Of a stretch of DNA of 64,000 nucleotides, positions 26,342 to 35,311 are shown piece by piece (the first letter of the stretch is position 1; every line of letters starts with the position of its first letter). The notes below the pieces were generated by a model. The model was not told the origin of the DNA, did not search any database, and saw only the letters and a list, made by a program, of their open reading frames with translations. The DNA is from Luteibacter flocculans (lineage in GTDB: Bacteria; Pseudomonadota; Gammaproteobacteria; Xanthomonadales; Rhodanobacteraceae). Position numbers and translations under genes: made by a program. The stretch lies in assembly GCF_023612255.1 (NCBI RefSeq), contig NZ_CP063231.1, positions 3,392,001-3,456,000 on the forward strand, in the 5' to 3' direction.

Positions 26342-27199
26342 TCAGCGAGCGAACCCCATGTCGCGCAGGAAGGTCAGCGAATCGGCCAGCACCACAGACG
26401 CGACGGGCGAGCGTTCCGGAGAGGCGAGCACGTGCGCGGCGCGTGTATACGCGACCAGTCGGCGTTGCGACGGCGGCGTGCCCAACGCGTCGAAGGCGTC
26501 GCGCATGGCGACGGTCGAGGTCAGCGTGTCTCGGTTGTCGGCACCGCCGTCCCACAGGCCGAAGAACACCGGACAGTTGATCTTGGCGAAGCGTTCCGGC
26601 CGCATCCATTCGTCGAACACGCGCGCGATGGCGCGATAAGCGTCCGAGTGAACCATCGACGACCAGTAGCGGCGCTGGAACGGCGTTCGCTCACCCGGCG
26701 GCGACACGGCGCCTTGCAGGCGCGTCGCCATGAGCAGTTGGTCGCGATCATGCGCCCGTATGCCCGGCGACCACGCGACGATCGCTGCCACGTCGTGCGG
26801 GCGGCGTATCGCGAGATCGAGCGCGAGCGATGCGCCCATGGACGTGGCAACAAGCACGACACGCTCTCCCAGGCACAGGCCAATATCCAATGCGTCATCG
26901 GCATCGAGGCGCCAATGGTCGGGCGTGATGCCGGCCATGGCGTCTGGCAGATCGCTGCCGTGCCCGCTGAGCCGGTGGAGAAACAGGTGCGCTGTGCATG
27001 CGTCCGCCATGGCACGATGAGCCGGCGCCCCCTCCGCCTGGCTGGCGGTGAAGCCGTGGAGATACACCACGGCGACGGGCTTTCGGGTGTGCGCGCCGTG
27101 CGCGTGGAAGACGATGCGCGCCTGATTGTCGGGCTTTAGCCCAGGCACAGCCCTTTCCTGGCGCTCGATGCGCGCTGCTAGCTCGTCGAGCACCCTCAC
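26342..27199 (-). CDS. alpha/beta-fold hydrolase coupled to a hybrid kinase
   Basis: A 285-residue lysophospholipase-like alpha/beta hydrolase. It has the oxyanion strand VVYLHGFTAS, the nucleophile elbow ATSMGASL (GxSxG-like, here T-S-M-G), an acidic residue in FGLWDGGADN and a histidine in TRAAHVL near the C-terminus. No signal peptide is visible, so it is probably cytoplasmic. The GTG start at 27199 overlaps the upstream kinase stop as GTGA, indicating translational coupling. Whether it makes, hydrolyses or modifies a signal seen by the kinase is unknown. Confidence 0.8.
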   Translation of the reverse strand: MRVLDELAARIERQERAVPGLKPDNQARIVFHAHGAHTRKPVAVVYLHGFTASQAEGAPAHRAMADACTAHLFLHRLSGHGSDLPDAMAGITPDHWRLDADDALDIGLCLGERVVLVATSMGASLALDLAIRRPHDVAAIVAWSPGIRAHDRDQLLMATRLQGAVSPPGERTPFQRRYWSSMVHSDAYRAIARVFDEWMRPERFAKINCPVFFGLWDGGADNRDTLTSTVAMRDAFDALGTPPSQRRLVAYTRAAHVLASPERSPVASVVLADSLTFLRDMGFAR

Positions 27200-29358
27200 G
27201 CGCCGGCCGATGCCCCGGAGCGCTCGCGCTGTGCGTCGACGAAACGCCGCATCGACTGCGCCAAGCCTTCCACATCGGGCAGCGCGGCATGCATGTCGCC
27301 GCCGGCCTGGACGATCACGGCCACGTCGTCGCAGACGCGGTCGCCTCCCGGCAGGCCAAGATTTCCCAGCACGTTGCGCAGTGCATGCACGGCCTCCGAA
27401 GCTGCCGCCACGTCGCGCGCGACGATCGCGGCGCGCAAGGCATCGAAATGATGAGCGGCGGTGCGCGCGCAAAGGTCCACGAAGCCCGCGAATTCCTCGT
27501 GACTCGTCAAGGCCCGCATGTCGTCCAGCGGCGTGTTGCCGTCCCACTCCGCGCCCGGCTCGATCATCGGCTGCCAGTGCTGCGCGGCATGTTCCAGGCG
27601 GCGCTCATCCGCGATCGATTCGATCATGTCGAGCAGACGCTGGGTCGCGATCGGTTTGGTGAGATAGGCCCGCGCGCCCGCCTTGAACGCGATGCGCACG
27701 GCATCGTGGCTGGAATCGGCGCTCAGCATCACGATGGGCGGAACCGCACGCGTGCGCCGCGCCACCTCGATGCGGCCCAGCACATCCCATCCGGAGCTGC
27801 CGGGCATGTGCAGGTCCATGAAGATCAGATCGAACGGCTCGCGTGCCAGCCGGGCCAGCGCTTCGTCGCCATCGGCACTGAAGACCGGCATGTGACCGGC
27901 GCGCTCCAGGATACGTCCGAGGATCTCGCGATTGGCCGCGTTGTCGTCCACCACGAGGCAGCGCTGCGACGCCACGCGACCGCGATGGTCCTCGAGCAGG
28001 TCGACCAAGGGCGTCTCGCTGACGCTGCGCGCACCCGCGGCGGCGCGTGGCAGGGAGAAGCGCCAACTGAAGATCGAACCACCTGCGGGATTGTCCACGA
28101 CGTCGAGGCTGCCGCGCATCTGCTCCGACACGTTGCGAACAATGTACAAGCCCAGCCCCACGCCTTCCTGCCGCCGGCTTTCGCCCACGCTCAGTTGATG
28201 GAACGGATCGAAGATGCGCTGCTTGTCATGGTCGGGGATGCCGATGCCCGTGTCGCTGACGGTGCACGCAATGGTCGGATCGCGACCGCTGAAGCCCTCG
28301 ATCAGGGTCACGCGCACCTCGACCACCCCGCCCGGCGGCGTGAACTTCACCGCGTTGGACGCGAGATTGGACAGTACCTGTTCGATGCGGCCCGGATCGC
28401 CCGCGAAAACACCCTCGACCGACGGGTCGCGCGACAGGCTGAAGGCAATGCGCTTCTCGGCCGCCTGCGGACGGCAGACCGCACCGACCGTCGCCAGCAC
28501 TTCGTCAAACGTGAACGCCTGGTGGCGCAGCGTGAAGCTGCCGCCTGCGAACGACGCGACGTCCAGCACCGCATTCACCCGGTGCAGCAAGGCATTGGCA
28601 TTGGCGGACAACAAGGCCACCAGGCGGCGCTGGTCGTCGGCCATGGCCGCCGTATCGATGAGCGAAGCAGCGTGAATGACCGTACCGAGCGGGGTGCGCA
28701 TCTCGTGGCTCATCATGGAGATGAAGCGATGCTGCGCTTCGCGCGAAGCGATGGCTTCCGCCGAGACCTCGCGCAGCGCGTCGATCATGCGGTACAGCGT
28801 CATGGGCAGCACGATCACCAGCGCCAGCGCGTACAACGCATACGCGGGACGCGAAGCCCAGTAACCGGGCGGCGCCACCACTGCAAGTATGGTGAGCGAG
28901 GCGAGGATGCCGGCTGCGCAAGCCTTCCTGCTGTAACGCACACCGAGCGCCACGGAGAGAAAGGGCAGCACGGCGGCGAGGCTGATAAGCAGCATGAAGC
29001 CGGACTTCAGCAGGATCGCTACCATAAGGAAGTTGGCAGCGTTGCCGACGGCCTCGAGCGTCACGTTCTGGCGTAGCGAACCGGCGCGTACGCCCAGCAT
29101 CCAGAACACACTGAGCACGAAGAGACCGATTGCAACGGGAAGGGTACGTTGCGCCTCTACCGCCATGGGCACCGGCCCATGCAGCCAGGCGGCGGTCCAT
29201 ACGACCACGAGGCCGAGCAGCACGGTGCGCAGCAGCGAGACGCGGTGTTCGCGAAAACTCGCCACGATACGGTCGATGCGCGGATTGCGCAGCCGTTCGG
29301 CGACCTCGCTGAGCATCACCGGTTCGGCGCGCTTGCCGACACCGCCATCGATCTTCAT
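27196..29358 (-). CDS. hybrid sensor histidine kinase, RpfC-like architecture
   Basis: A 720-residue multidomain kinase (from the ATG at 29358; an earlier TTG is possible). About five to six N-terminal membrane helices span residues 35-195, then HisKA with SHEMRTPLG (His218) and a HATPase domain (NAVKFTPPGG, DTGIGIP, GVGLGLYI). A receiver domain with FMDLHMPGSSG (Asp515) follows, and a C-terminal Hpt domain with VHALRNVLGNLG (His658). This order matches RpfC, the DSF sensor of xanthomonads, but the input region is not clearly RpfC and no rpfF or rpfG is nearby. It is therefore a phosphorelay sensor of unknown ligand, coupled to the hydrolase downstream. Confidence 0.85.
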   Translation of the reverse strand: MKIDGGVGKRAEPVMLSEVAERLRNPRIDRIVASFREHRVSLLRTVLLGLVVVWTAAWLHGPVPMAVEAQRTLPVAIGLFVLSVFWMLGVRAGSLRQNVTLEAVGNAANFLMVAILLKSGFMLLISLAAVLPFLSVALGVRYSRKACAAGILASLTILAVVAPPGYWASRPAYALYALALVIVLPMTLYRMIDALREVSAEAIASREAQHRFISMMSHEMRTPLGTVIHAASLIDTAAMADDQRRLVALLSANANALLHRVNAVLDVASFAGGSFTLRHQAFTFDEVLATVGAVCRPQAAEKRIAFSLSRDPSVEGVFAGDPGRIEQVLSNLASNAVKFTPPGGVVEVRVTLIEGFSGRDPTIACTVSDTGIGIPDHDKQRIFDPFHQLSVGESRRQEGVGLGLYIVRNVSEQMRGSLDVVDNPAGGSIFSWRFSLPRAAAGARSVSETPLVDLLEDHRGRVASQRCLVVDDNAANREILGRILERAGHMPVFSADGDEALARLAREPFDLIFMDLHMPGSSGWDVLGRIEVARRTRAVPPIVMLSADSSHDAVRIAFKAGARAYLTKPIATQRLLDMIESIADERRLEHAAQHWQPMIEPGAEWDGNTPLDDMRALTSHEEFAGFVDLCARTAAHHFDALRAAIVARDVAAASEAVHALRNVLGNLGLPGGDRVCDDVAVIVQAGGDMHAALPDVEGLAQSMRRFVDAQRERSGASAGA

Positions 29359-29428
29359 GCCCGCCTGGTCCAGCGTCCCCAATAGTCGCCTAGTCTATGA
29401 ACTCTGTCGCTGGTGGCAAGTGCAAGGC

Positions 29429-30364
29429 TCAAGGCCTTGGGGCGCGCGGCTTTGCGGGCTTCCTTGGCGAGACGGCCTTGGCAACCGGGAGTTTTCCTGC
29501 CGCCTCCTTGCGGGTGGCAGTCCTCTTCGCGGCTGTCTTCTTCGCCGCGGGCTTTTTCGCCACCGTCTTCTTCGCGGCGGCTTTCCTGGCCGGTGCCTTC
29601 AGCTCGATCCACACCGGGGCATGGTCGCTGGCCTTGGGGCGATCGCGTACCCAGCGATCCACACCGGCTCGCTTGAGCCGCGGCGCGAGGTCAGGCGACA
29701 CCAGCAGATGATCGATACGCAGGCCGCGGTCGCGGGGCCAATGCTGGCGGAAATAGTCCCAGAACGTATAGATGCGTTCGTCCGGATGCGTGGCGCGCAG
29801 CGCGTCGGTCCAGCCCTGCGCCAGCAGGCGTGCGTACGCATCGCGACTCTCCGGTTGCAACAGCGCGTCGCGTCGCCAGTGCTTTGGATCGTAGATGTCC
29901 TCGTCTGTGGGCACGACGTTGTAATCGCCCGCGAGAACCACGGGGTGCCCCGTATCGAGCAGAACTTGGGCATGACGCAACAGACGCTCGAACCAGGCGA
30001 GCTTGTAGTCGAACTTGGGGCCCGGCCATGGATTACCGTTGGGCAGATACAGGCAGCCGACGAGCACCCCATGCGCCGCTGCTTCCAGATAGCGGCTTTG
30101 AAGGTCTTTCGTATCGCCGGGCAGGCCGCGCCGGCTTTCCAGGGGCGTGGCACCTCTGGCAAGGATGGCCACGCCATTCCAAGAGGACTGGCCAATCCAC
30201 AACGCACCATACCCGGCGGCTTCGATCTCGCGGATCGGGAACCCCGCGTCGGTTGCCTTCAGTTCCTGCAGACAGACCACGTCGGGTGCCTCGCGCCCCA
30301 GCCATTCGAGCAGATGGGGGAGCCGCGAGCGGATGCCGTTGACGTTGTAGGTGGCGATTTTCAT
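29429..30364 (-). CDS. xth: exodeoxyribonuclease III with basic tail
   Basis: A 311-residue DNA-repair nuclease (AP endonuclease/3'-5' exonuclease). Core residues are intact: Glu34 in LQELKAT, Asp147 and Asn149 in LAGDYNV, and the C-terminal SDHAPV with Asp247 and His248. The core runs to about residue 256. It is followed by roughly 55 residues rich in Lys, Ala and Pro with KK/AKK repeats, resembling histone H1 or bacterial HU-tail extensions that bind DNA non-specifically. Standard ExoIII stops near residue 265. The ATG at 30364 fits MKIATYNVNG at the family start. Confidence 0.9.
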   Translation of the reverse strand: MKIATYNVNGIRSRLPHLLEWLGREAPDVVCLQELKATDAGFPIREIEAAGYGALWIGQSSWNGVAILARGATPLESRRGLPGDTKDLQSRYLEAAAHGVLVGCLYLPNGNPWPGPKFDYKLAWFERLLRHAQVLLDTGHPVVLAGDYNVVPTDEDIYDPKHWRRDALLQPESRDAYARLLAQGWTDALRATHPDERIYTFWDYFRQHWPRDRGLRIDHLLVSPDLAPRLKRAGVDRWVRDRPKASDHAPVWIELKAPARKAAAKKTVAKKPAAKKTAAKRTATRKEAAGKLPVAKAVSPRKPAKPRAPRP

Positions 30365-30854
30365 CGGCCGACTGTTCGACAGCGCGGGTGGATGCGAAGT
30401 GATGTGCCGCTCAACGGCGGCCCTGCGCCGGCCGGCCATCCCGGATTGGCATGACATTTGCCTCGATCCAAACATGGACGTCCAGACGTCCGCCACGGCT
30501 CGTCGCCGCGCGATTTTTTACGATCGCTTTCACGGAAGCCCCAAGGCACTTTTTCGGCAACAAACGGGTGGATGAATCCCCATAAAAGCCTGTAGTTACG
30601 GCGTTTTCTGCTGCGCCGCGGCAAGGGGCGGAGCAGACCAAAAGGGAGTCGAATGACGCCTGTAACGGGCTGGACATCGCAGGATACCTCCTGTAAATCA
30701 TCGGCGGAGTCCATTTGGATCGAGACAAATGGACGGCTAGGCGATGGAGCGCGGGAGGGGTCGTCTTGGCTCCAGAGCAGAGCGTTCGGGCGGGGGCCCG
30801 TTGCCGCTTTCCCGTGCTGCCGTCTTTTTTCTGGGGCACCAATTCGGGGAAGTC
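30365..30854 (+). promoter_or_regulatory. 490 bp gene-free leader of the TonB-dependent receptor
   Basis: No protein-coding frame in this stretch looks real. It should hold the promoters of xth (minus) and of the receptor (plus). It contains a perfect inverted repeat at 30709-30734 and GGGGAAG six bases before the receptor ATG. No cobalamin-type riboswitch core was recognised. Confidence 0.5.
30709..30734. promoter_or_regulatory. 26 bp palindromic operator in receptor leader
   Basis: GTCCATTTG and CAAATGGAC are perfect 9 bp arms with an 8 bp spacer, 121 bp before the receptor start codon. Two-fold symmetry, arm spacing and position fit a dimeric regulator site. Confidence 0.55.
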
Positions 30855-33800
30855 ATGAACAAGCAGTTTCTCTCTCGCAGGCGCGCTCTCGCACTGGCGG
30901 TATGCACGTGCCTGGGCAGCGTTTCGAGCGTGTATGCGCAGTCCACCACCGGCGCTCTCAACGGTTCGGTTCCCGCGGGCGGCAACCAGACGGTGGTCGT
31001 CGAAAGCGGCGCCGGTTTCCGGCGCGAGGTCGCCGTGGACGAACGCGGCCGCTACAGCGCAAACCAACTGCCGCTGGGCACCTATACCGTCACGCTGATG
31101 CGCGACGGCGCACCGGTCGATACGCGCAAGGACGTGACCCTGCGTGTCGGCGCCAGCACCGACGTGTCCTTCAATGCGCCTGCGACGGCCAGCGCCAGCA
31201 ACGCAGCCAGCCTCGAAGGCGTGACGGTCACCGGGACGGCCCTGCCGAACATCGACGTGACCGCGGTCGACTCGCGCACCGTCATCACGTCCGAACAGCT
31301 CGCGAAGCTACCGCTGGGCCGTTCCGCCGAAGCCATCGCGCGCCTCGCGCCGGGCGTGGTCAACAACGGCGGAGGCTTCACCAGCGATACCGGCCGCTCG
31401 GTTGCCAGCTTCGGCGGCGCCGCGGCCAATGAGAACGCCTATTACGTCAACGGCTTCAACACCACCGATCCGTTGAACGCACTGGGTGGCCTGCAGCTTC
31501 CCTACGGTGCGGTGGACCAGCAGGAGGTCTATACCGGCGGCTACAGCGCGCAGTACGGTCGTTCCGATGGCGGCGTGATCAGTCAGGTCGGCAAGCGCGG
31601 TACCAATGAATGGCATTTCGGCGCACAGATCCTGTGGGAGCCGAACTGGGCCCGCGCGTCGGGCCCGAACCTGCATTACGCGAACACGCCCAACTCCGCG
31701 CCGGCCGGTGACCTGTATCAGCCGAAGAGCCAGAACGACAAGTGGAGCACCACGGTCAGCGCTTACGCGGGCGGCCCGCTGATCAAGGACAAACTGTTCT
31801 TCTTCCTGGCTGGCGAATTCGAGAAGCAGGGCTACCGCAACGTGAACTCGGTCGGCAGCAGCACGCCCGCCTCGACGAACAACTACGACAACCCGCGCTG
31901 GTACGGCAAGCTCGACTGGAACATCAACGACAGCAACATCCTCGAGTTGACCAGTGCAGGCGACAAGCGCGAAGGCTCCGGCACCCGCTACAGCTACGAC
32001 TACGCCAACCTCTCGCGTACCGCACGGATCGGTGACGTCAACGACACCAAGACCGGCGGCGACCTGTGGGTAGCCAAGTACACGGGCTACATCACGGAGA
32101 ACCTGACCGTGAGCGCCATGTTCGGCAAGATGTCGAGCAAGAACTACGACCAGCCGACCGAATACGACCCGGCGCTCATCCGCGTGGATAATCCGGTACG
32201 CCAGAACCCGGCATTGAACGGCGGCCACCCGATCCAGAACAACCAGGTGGCTGACATCAGCTCACCGGGCCGTGGCAACAAGTCGACCAACTTCCGCTTC
32301 GACGTCGCCTACGTGCTGGGCGATCACACGATCGCCGTCGGTATCGACAACGTGCGTTCGCGTGTGGAGGACTTCGGCACGCAGAGCCCGGGCCCCGGCT
32401 ACGTGTGGAGCTACGGCCATTCCGACGATCCGACCGAAGCCATCGACAACACGCCCGGACGCAACTTCGTTCCCGCCCCTGCCCTGTTCCCCAACGGCGC
32501 GGGCGGTTACTGGGTCAGCCGCAACGTGGTGAATAACCTCGTCAACGTCCGCTCCGACCAGAAAGCCCAGTACATCGAAGACAAGTGGCAGGTCAGCGAC
32601 CGCTGGCTGCTCTCGCTCGGCCTGCGCAACGACCAGTTCACCGACTACAACCAGTTCGGCGAGCCGTTCATCAAGCAGACGCGTCCGCAATGGGCGCCGC
32701 GTCTTGGCGCGTCGTGGGACGTGAACGGTGACGGCAGCTTCAAGGTCTACGCCAACGCCGGTCGCTACTATCTCGGCCTGCCGCTCAATCCGGCCACGGG
32801 TGCGGCTGCCGGCTACACCGCCACGCAGCAGTACTTCACCTATTCCGGCATCAACCCGGTGGATGGCACGCCGACCGGTCTCACGCAGTTCAGCGGCGTG
32901 GTATCGGGCAACAACTCGTACGGTATTCCGCCCGACCCACGCACCGTTGCCGCGAAGGATCTGAAGTCCGAGAACCAGGACGAGTTCATCCTGGGCTTCG
33001 ACAAGACGTTCGGCGAACACTGGACGTATGGCGTGAAACTGATGCAGCGCAAACTCAATGCCGTCATCGACGATTTCTGCGACCTCGACGTCGTCACCAA
33101 CAAAGCCACCGCCCTTGGTTATACGGTCGGCTCGACGAACAGTTGCTACCTCGTCAACGGCGGCCATTCGAACAAGTTCACCCTGATCGACAGCGCGGGC
33201 AATCCGTTCGTCGTGCCGCTCAGCCGCGAAGAAATGGGCATGCCGAAGACGAAACGCCGCTACCTCAGCGCCGAGTTCTACACCGAGCACCAGTTCGATG
33301 GCACCTGGTACGGCAAGTTCGATTACGTGTGGTCGCACTCGTACGGCAACACTGAGGGCCAGGCGCGCACCGACACGCGTCAGGCGGGTGCCGCAGGCAG
33401 CGTGGACTGGGACAACCACTACGTGATGGATTACGCCAATGGTCCGCTCGGCAACGATCACACGCACGTGTTCAAGGCCTACGGTTACTGGCAGTTCGCA
33501 CCCGAGTGGCAGTTGTCCGGCAACCTGCAGGCAACCTCCGGCGCGCCGGAAGTCTGCCTTGGCTATTGGGGTCCGAACGAGGAAGACCCGGCGCACTACG
33601 GTAGCTCGTATCACTGGTGCGACGGTCAGCCATCGCCCCCGGGAGACAAGGGCCGCCTGCCGTGGACCTTCCAGTTGGATCTCGGCGTGACCTATCGCCC
33701 CGGCTGGGCGGACTCGAAGCTGGCGTTCTCGGCGAACGTCTTCAACGTGCTCAACCAGCAGCGCGCCACGTTCCGCTACCCGACCGAGTACGAAAACCGC

Positions 33801-33884
33801 GGCTCGCCGCATCCGATCTACCGCGTTCCGCTGATCACTCAGGATCCGCGCTACGCGCGCCTCGCCGTCACGTACGACTTCTAA
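30855..33884 (+). CDS. Oar-like TonB-dependent outer-membrane receptor
   Basis: A 1009-residue receptor. A signal peptide ends at SSVYAQ. A carboxypeptidase-regulatory-like beta-sandwich domain (about 30-110, GRYSANQLPLGTYTVTLMRDG) and a plug domain (about 120-240, TGTALPNIDVTAVDSRTVIT) follow. A 22-strand barrel ends with a terminal aromatic (YARLAVTYDF). This is the Oar-like layout of large receptors that import oligosaccharides, peptides or other ligands too big for porins. The ligand is not readable. It uses TonB energy; a TonB protein is encoded at 45040. A strong terminator follows at 33929. Confidence 0.9.
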   Translation: MNKQFLSRRRALALAVCTCLGSVSSVYAQSTTGALNGSVPAGGNQTVVVESGAGFRREVAVDERGRYSANQLPLGTYTVTLMRDGAPVDTRKDVTLRVGASTDVSFNAPATASASNAASLEGVTVTGTALPNIDVTAVDSRTVITSEQLAKLPLGRSAEAIARLAPGVVNNGGGFTSDTGRSVASFGGAAANENAYYVNGFNTTDPLNALGGLQLPYGAVDQQEVYTGGYSAQYGRSDGGVISQVGKRGTNEWHFGAQILWEPNWARASGPNLHYANTPNSAPAGDLYQPKSQNDKWSTTVSAYAGGPLIKDKLFFFLAGEFEKQGYRNVNSVGSSTPASTNNYDNPRWYGKLDWNINDSNILELTSAGDKREGSGTRYSYDYANLSRTARIGDVNDTKTGGDLWVAKYTGYITENLTVSAMFGKMSSKNYDQPTEYDPALIRVDNPVRQNPALNGGHPIQNNQVADISSPGRGNKSTNFRFDVAYVLGDHTIAVGIDNVRSRVEDFGTQSPGPGYVWSYGHSDDPTEAIDNTPGRNFVPAPALFPNGAGGYWVSRNVVNNLVNVRSDQKAQYIEDKWQVSDRWLLSLGLRNDQFTDYNQFGEPFIKQTRPQWAPRLGASWDVNGDGSFKVYANAGRYYLGLPLNPATGAAAGYTATQQYFTYSGINPVDGTPTGLTQFSGVVSGNNSYGIPPDPRTVAAKDLKSENQDEFILGFDKTFGEHWTYGVKLMQRKLNAVIDDFCDLDVVTNKATALGYTVGSTNSCYLVNGGHSNKFTLIDSAGNPFVVPLSREEMGMPKTKRRYLSAEFYTEHQFDGTWYGKFDYVWSHSYGNTEGQARTDTRQAGAAGSVDWDNHYVMDYANGPLGNDHTHVFKAYGYWQFAPEWQLSGNLQATSGAPEVCLGYWGPNEEDPAHYGSSYHWCDGQPSPPGDKGRLPWTFQLDLGVTYRPGWADSKLAFSANVFNVLNQQRATFRYPTEYENRGSPHPIYRVPLITQDPRYARLAVTYDF

Positions 33885-33928
33885 GCGTCTTCAACACCCG
33901 CAAGATCCCTGTGTGAGACTTGCGCCCC

Positions 33929-33984
33929 TCCACGGACACCGGCTCATCCCCAACCGGTGTCCGTGGATCGGGCGCTCTTTTTTT
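33929..33984 (+). terminator. strong intrinsic terminator after receptor gene
   Basis: A perfect 14 bp stem (TCCACGGACACCGG at 33929-33942 and CCGGTGTCCGTGGA at 33954-33967) with an 11 nt loop, followed by a GGGCGC spacer and T8 ending at 33984. It lies 45 bp after the receptor stop. Confidence 0.9.
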
Positions 33985-34006
33985 GTCTGGATGTCGGCCA
34001 CCGTTA

Positions 34007-35311
34007 TTACAGGCTCATGCCATGGCTTCGCTGCTGTCGCTGCATCGCGATGTGTTCCGCCTGTTGGCGCAGGTCGTTGGCGAAGGCCTGATCGAGTTGC
34101 CGGGCCTGGTCGATGCTTTGGTCCTTCGGCGGCGGCGTGCTGTCGCATTCGATCGACGCGACCTTGCCGGTATATCGCGCGCTGCAGAGGATGCGATCGT
34201 CCGCGACGTCGACCGCGCCCAGGTCCTGCGCATGATGGATACCGATGCGACGGGCCTTCAGGGCCACCTCGGCAGCCTTGGCATCGGAGATGTCCATCGG
34301 CAGACGGTGGCGCACAGCGGCGTAGAGTGGATCGTCGTCCGGACGCGGCAGCGTGGCACGCGGCTTTGTATGCGTCAGCGGGTGCGCCGATTCCACGAGG
34401 CGACCGGCGTCGTCGGGATGGAATGCCTCGCGCGCCGCGGCACGGTGCAGGCGCAGGTCACGCGTGTCTTCCAGCGTTCGGCGTTGTGGTTCGGTCACGT
34501 CGTCGAGCTGGTCGTGGCGGATGCCCATGACGGGTTCCGCGTGGCGGATCTCCATCCATTCGCCGTGGCGATCGCGCATGTAGTAGTGGTCGTTGCGACC
34601 GATGACGTTGGGCGAATCGTGCGGGCGCTCGTTCAATGCGCCGACATACGCCGCGCCCATGTCGCGCGCGTATGCGGCACGGTCGGCCAACGACATGTCC
34701 TGCGCGGCGACGAGGCCGAGCAAGGTGTCCTTGCCCCGGTGCAGGCCGAGCGCCTGGTCGTTGAGCATGATGGACCAGATGCGTTCGGCGGGGGCTTCGA
34801 TAATCCTGTCTAACGTTGCTCCGGGCAGCACCTCGCCGCGCTCTGTGGCGCACGTCTGCTCGCGCTGTGCATCGCGCTCGCCTTCACGGCGTGCCGCTTC
34901 GAGCAATTTGCGCGGGGTCCAGGCGTTGACGTCCACACGGAGTTGACGGAACGACTGGTCGTGAGCGTCCTGCACCTGTTTGACGGGTAGGTTCAATGCA
35001 AGTCGCGTTTCGCCCTCGCCCATCCGCTGCTCGCGATAGGCCAGATCGCGCCTCATAAGGTCGATGCCAAAGTTGTCCCATTCGCGCTCGCTGAAGACCT
35101 TGCCGTTGTGTTCGCGCGCGTAGTTCTGTGCGTAGAGATTCGCTATCTTGCCCGGCATGTTGTCGTGACGGACAACGCCCAGGGCAAGACGTCCGTAGCC
35201 GTCGTTGCCGGGCAATTGCGCCAGATAGTTCCAGTACAGCTCGCGGTTTTCCGTGTTGGCGTAGTGGCGAAGCACACCGAGGTTGGTCGGGGTAAGGCCA
35301 GGCGCGCTCAC
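34007..35311 (-). CDS. XVIPCD-domain secretion effector (putative antibacterial toxin)
   Basis: A 434-residue protein. The N-terminal about 130 residues (LTPTNLGVLRHYANTENRELYWN, then VFSEREWDNFG) form a helical domain that I recall from other Xanthomonadales XVIPCD proteins, though I cannot name its activity. The middle is rich in charged residues. The C-terminal about 110 residues match the XVIPCD targeting domain: DDPLYAAVRHRLP, KAAEVALKARRIGIHHAQDLG, then a Gln-rich tail (AMQRQQRSH). XVIPCD is the signal read by VirD4 of the bacteria-killing type IV secretion system. The protein lacks a Sec signal. Its ATG overlaps the upstream gene as ATGA, so toxin and immunity are co-translated. Confidence 0.75.
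   Translation of the reverse strand: MSAPGLTPTNLGVLRHYANTENRELYWNYLAQLPGNDGYGRLALGVVRHDNMPGKIANLYAQNYAREHNGKVFSEREWDNFGIDLMRRDLAYREQRMGEGETRLALNLPVKQVQDAHDQSFRQLRVDVNAWTPRKLLEAARREGERDAQREQTCATERGEVLPGATLDRIIEAPAERIWSIMLNDQALGLHRGKDTLLGLVAAQDMSLADRAAYARDMGAAYVGALNERPHDSPNVIGRNDHYYMRDRHGEWMEIRHAEPVMGIRHDQLDDVTEPQRRTLEDTRDLRLHRAAAREAFHPDDAGRLVESAHPLTHTKPRATLPRPDDDPLYAAVRHRLPMDISDAKAAEVALKARRIGIHHAQDLGAVDVADDRILCSARYTGKVASIECDSTPPPKDQSIDQARQLDQAFANDLRQQAEHIAMQRQQRSHGMSL

Noticed and set aside
27196-29358. The hybrid kinase as true RpfC of the DSF system
   Set aside because: Domain order fits, but no rpfF, rpfG or rpfB is nearby and the input region is not clearly RpfC, so only the architecture is claimed.
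30365-30854. Cobalamin or other riboswitch in the receptor leader
   Set aside because: No recognisable conserved riboswitch core was found; the palindrome fits a protein operator better.
32262-33812. A 516-codon minus-strand frame inside the receptor gene
   Set aside because: It is the mirror of the receptor's third-position GC pattern, with an implausible Val/Arg-rich product.
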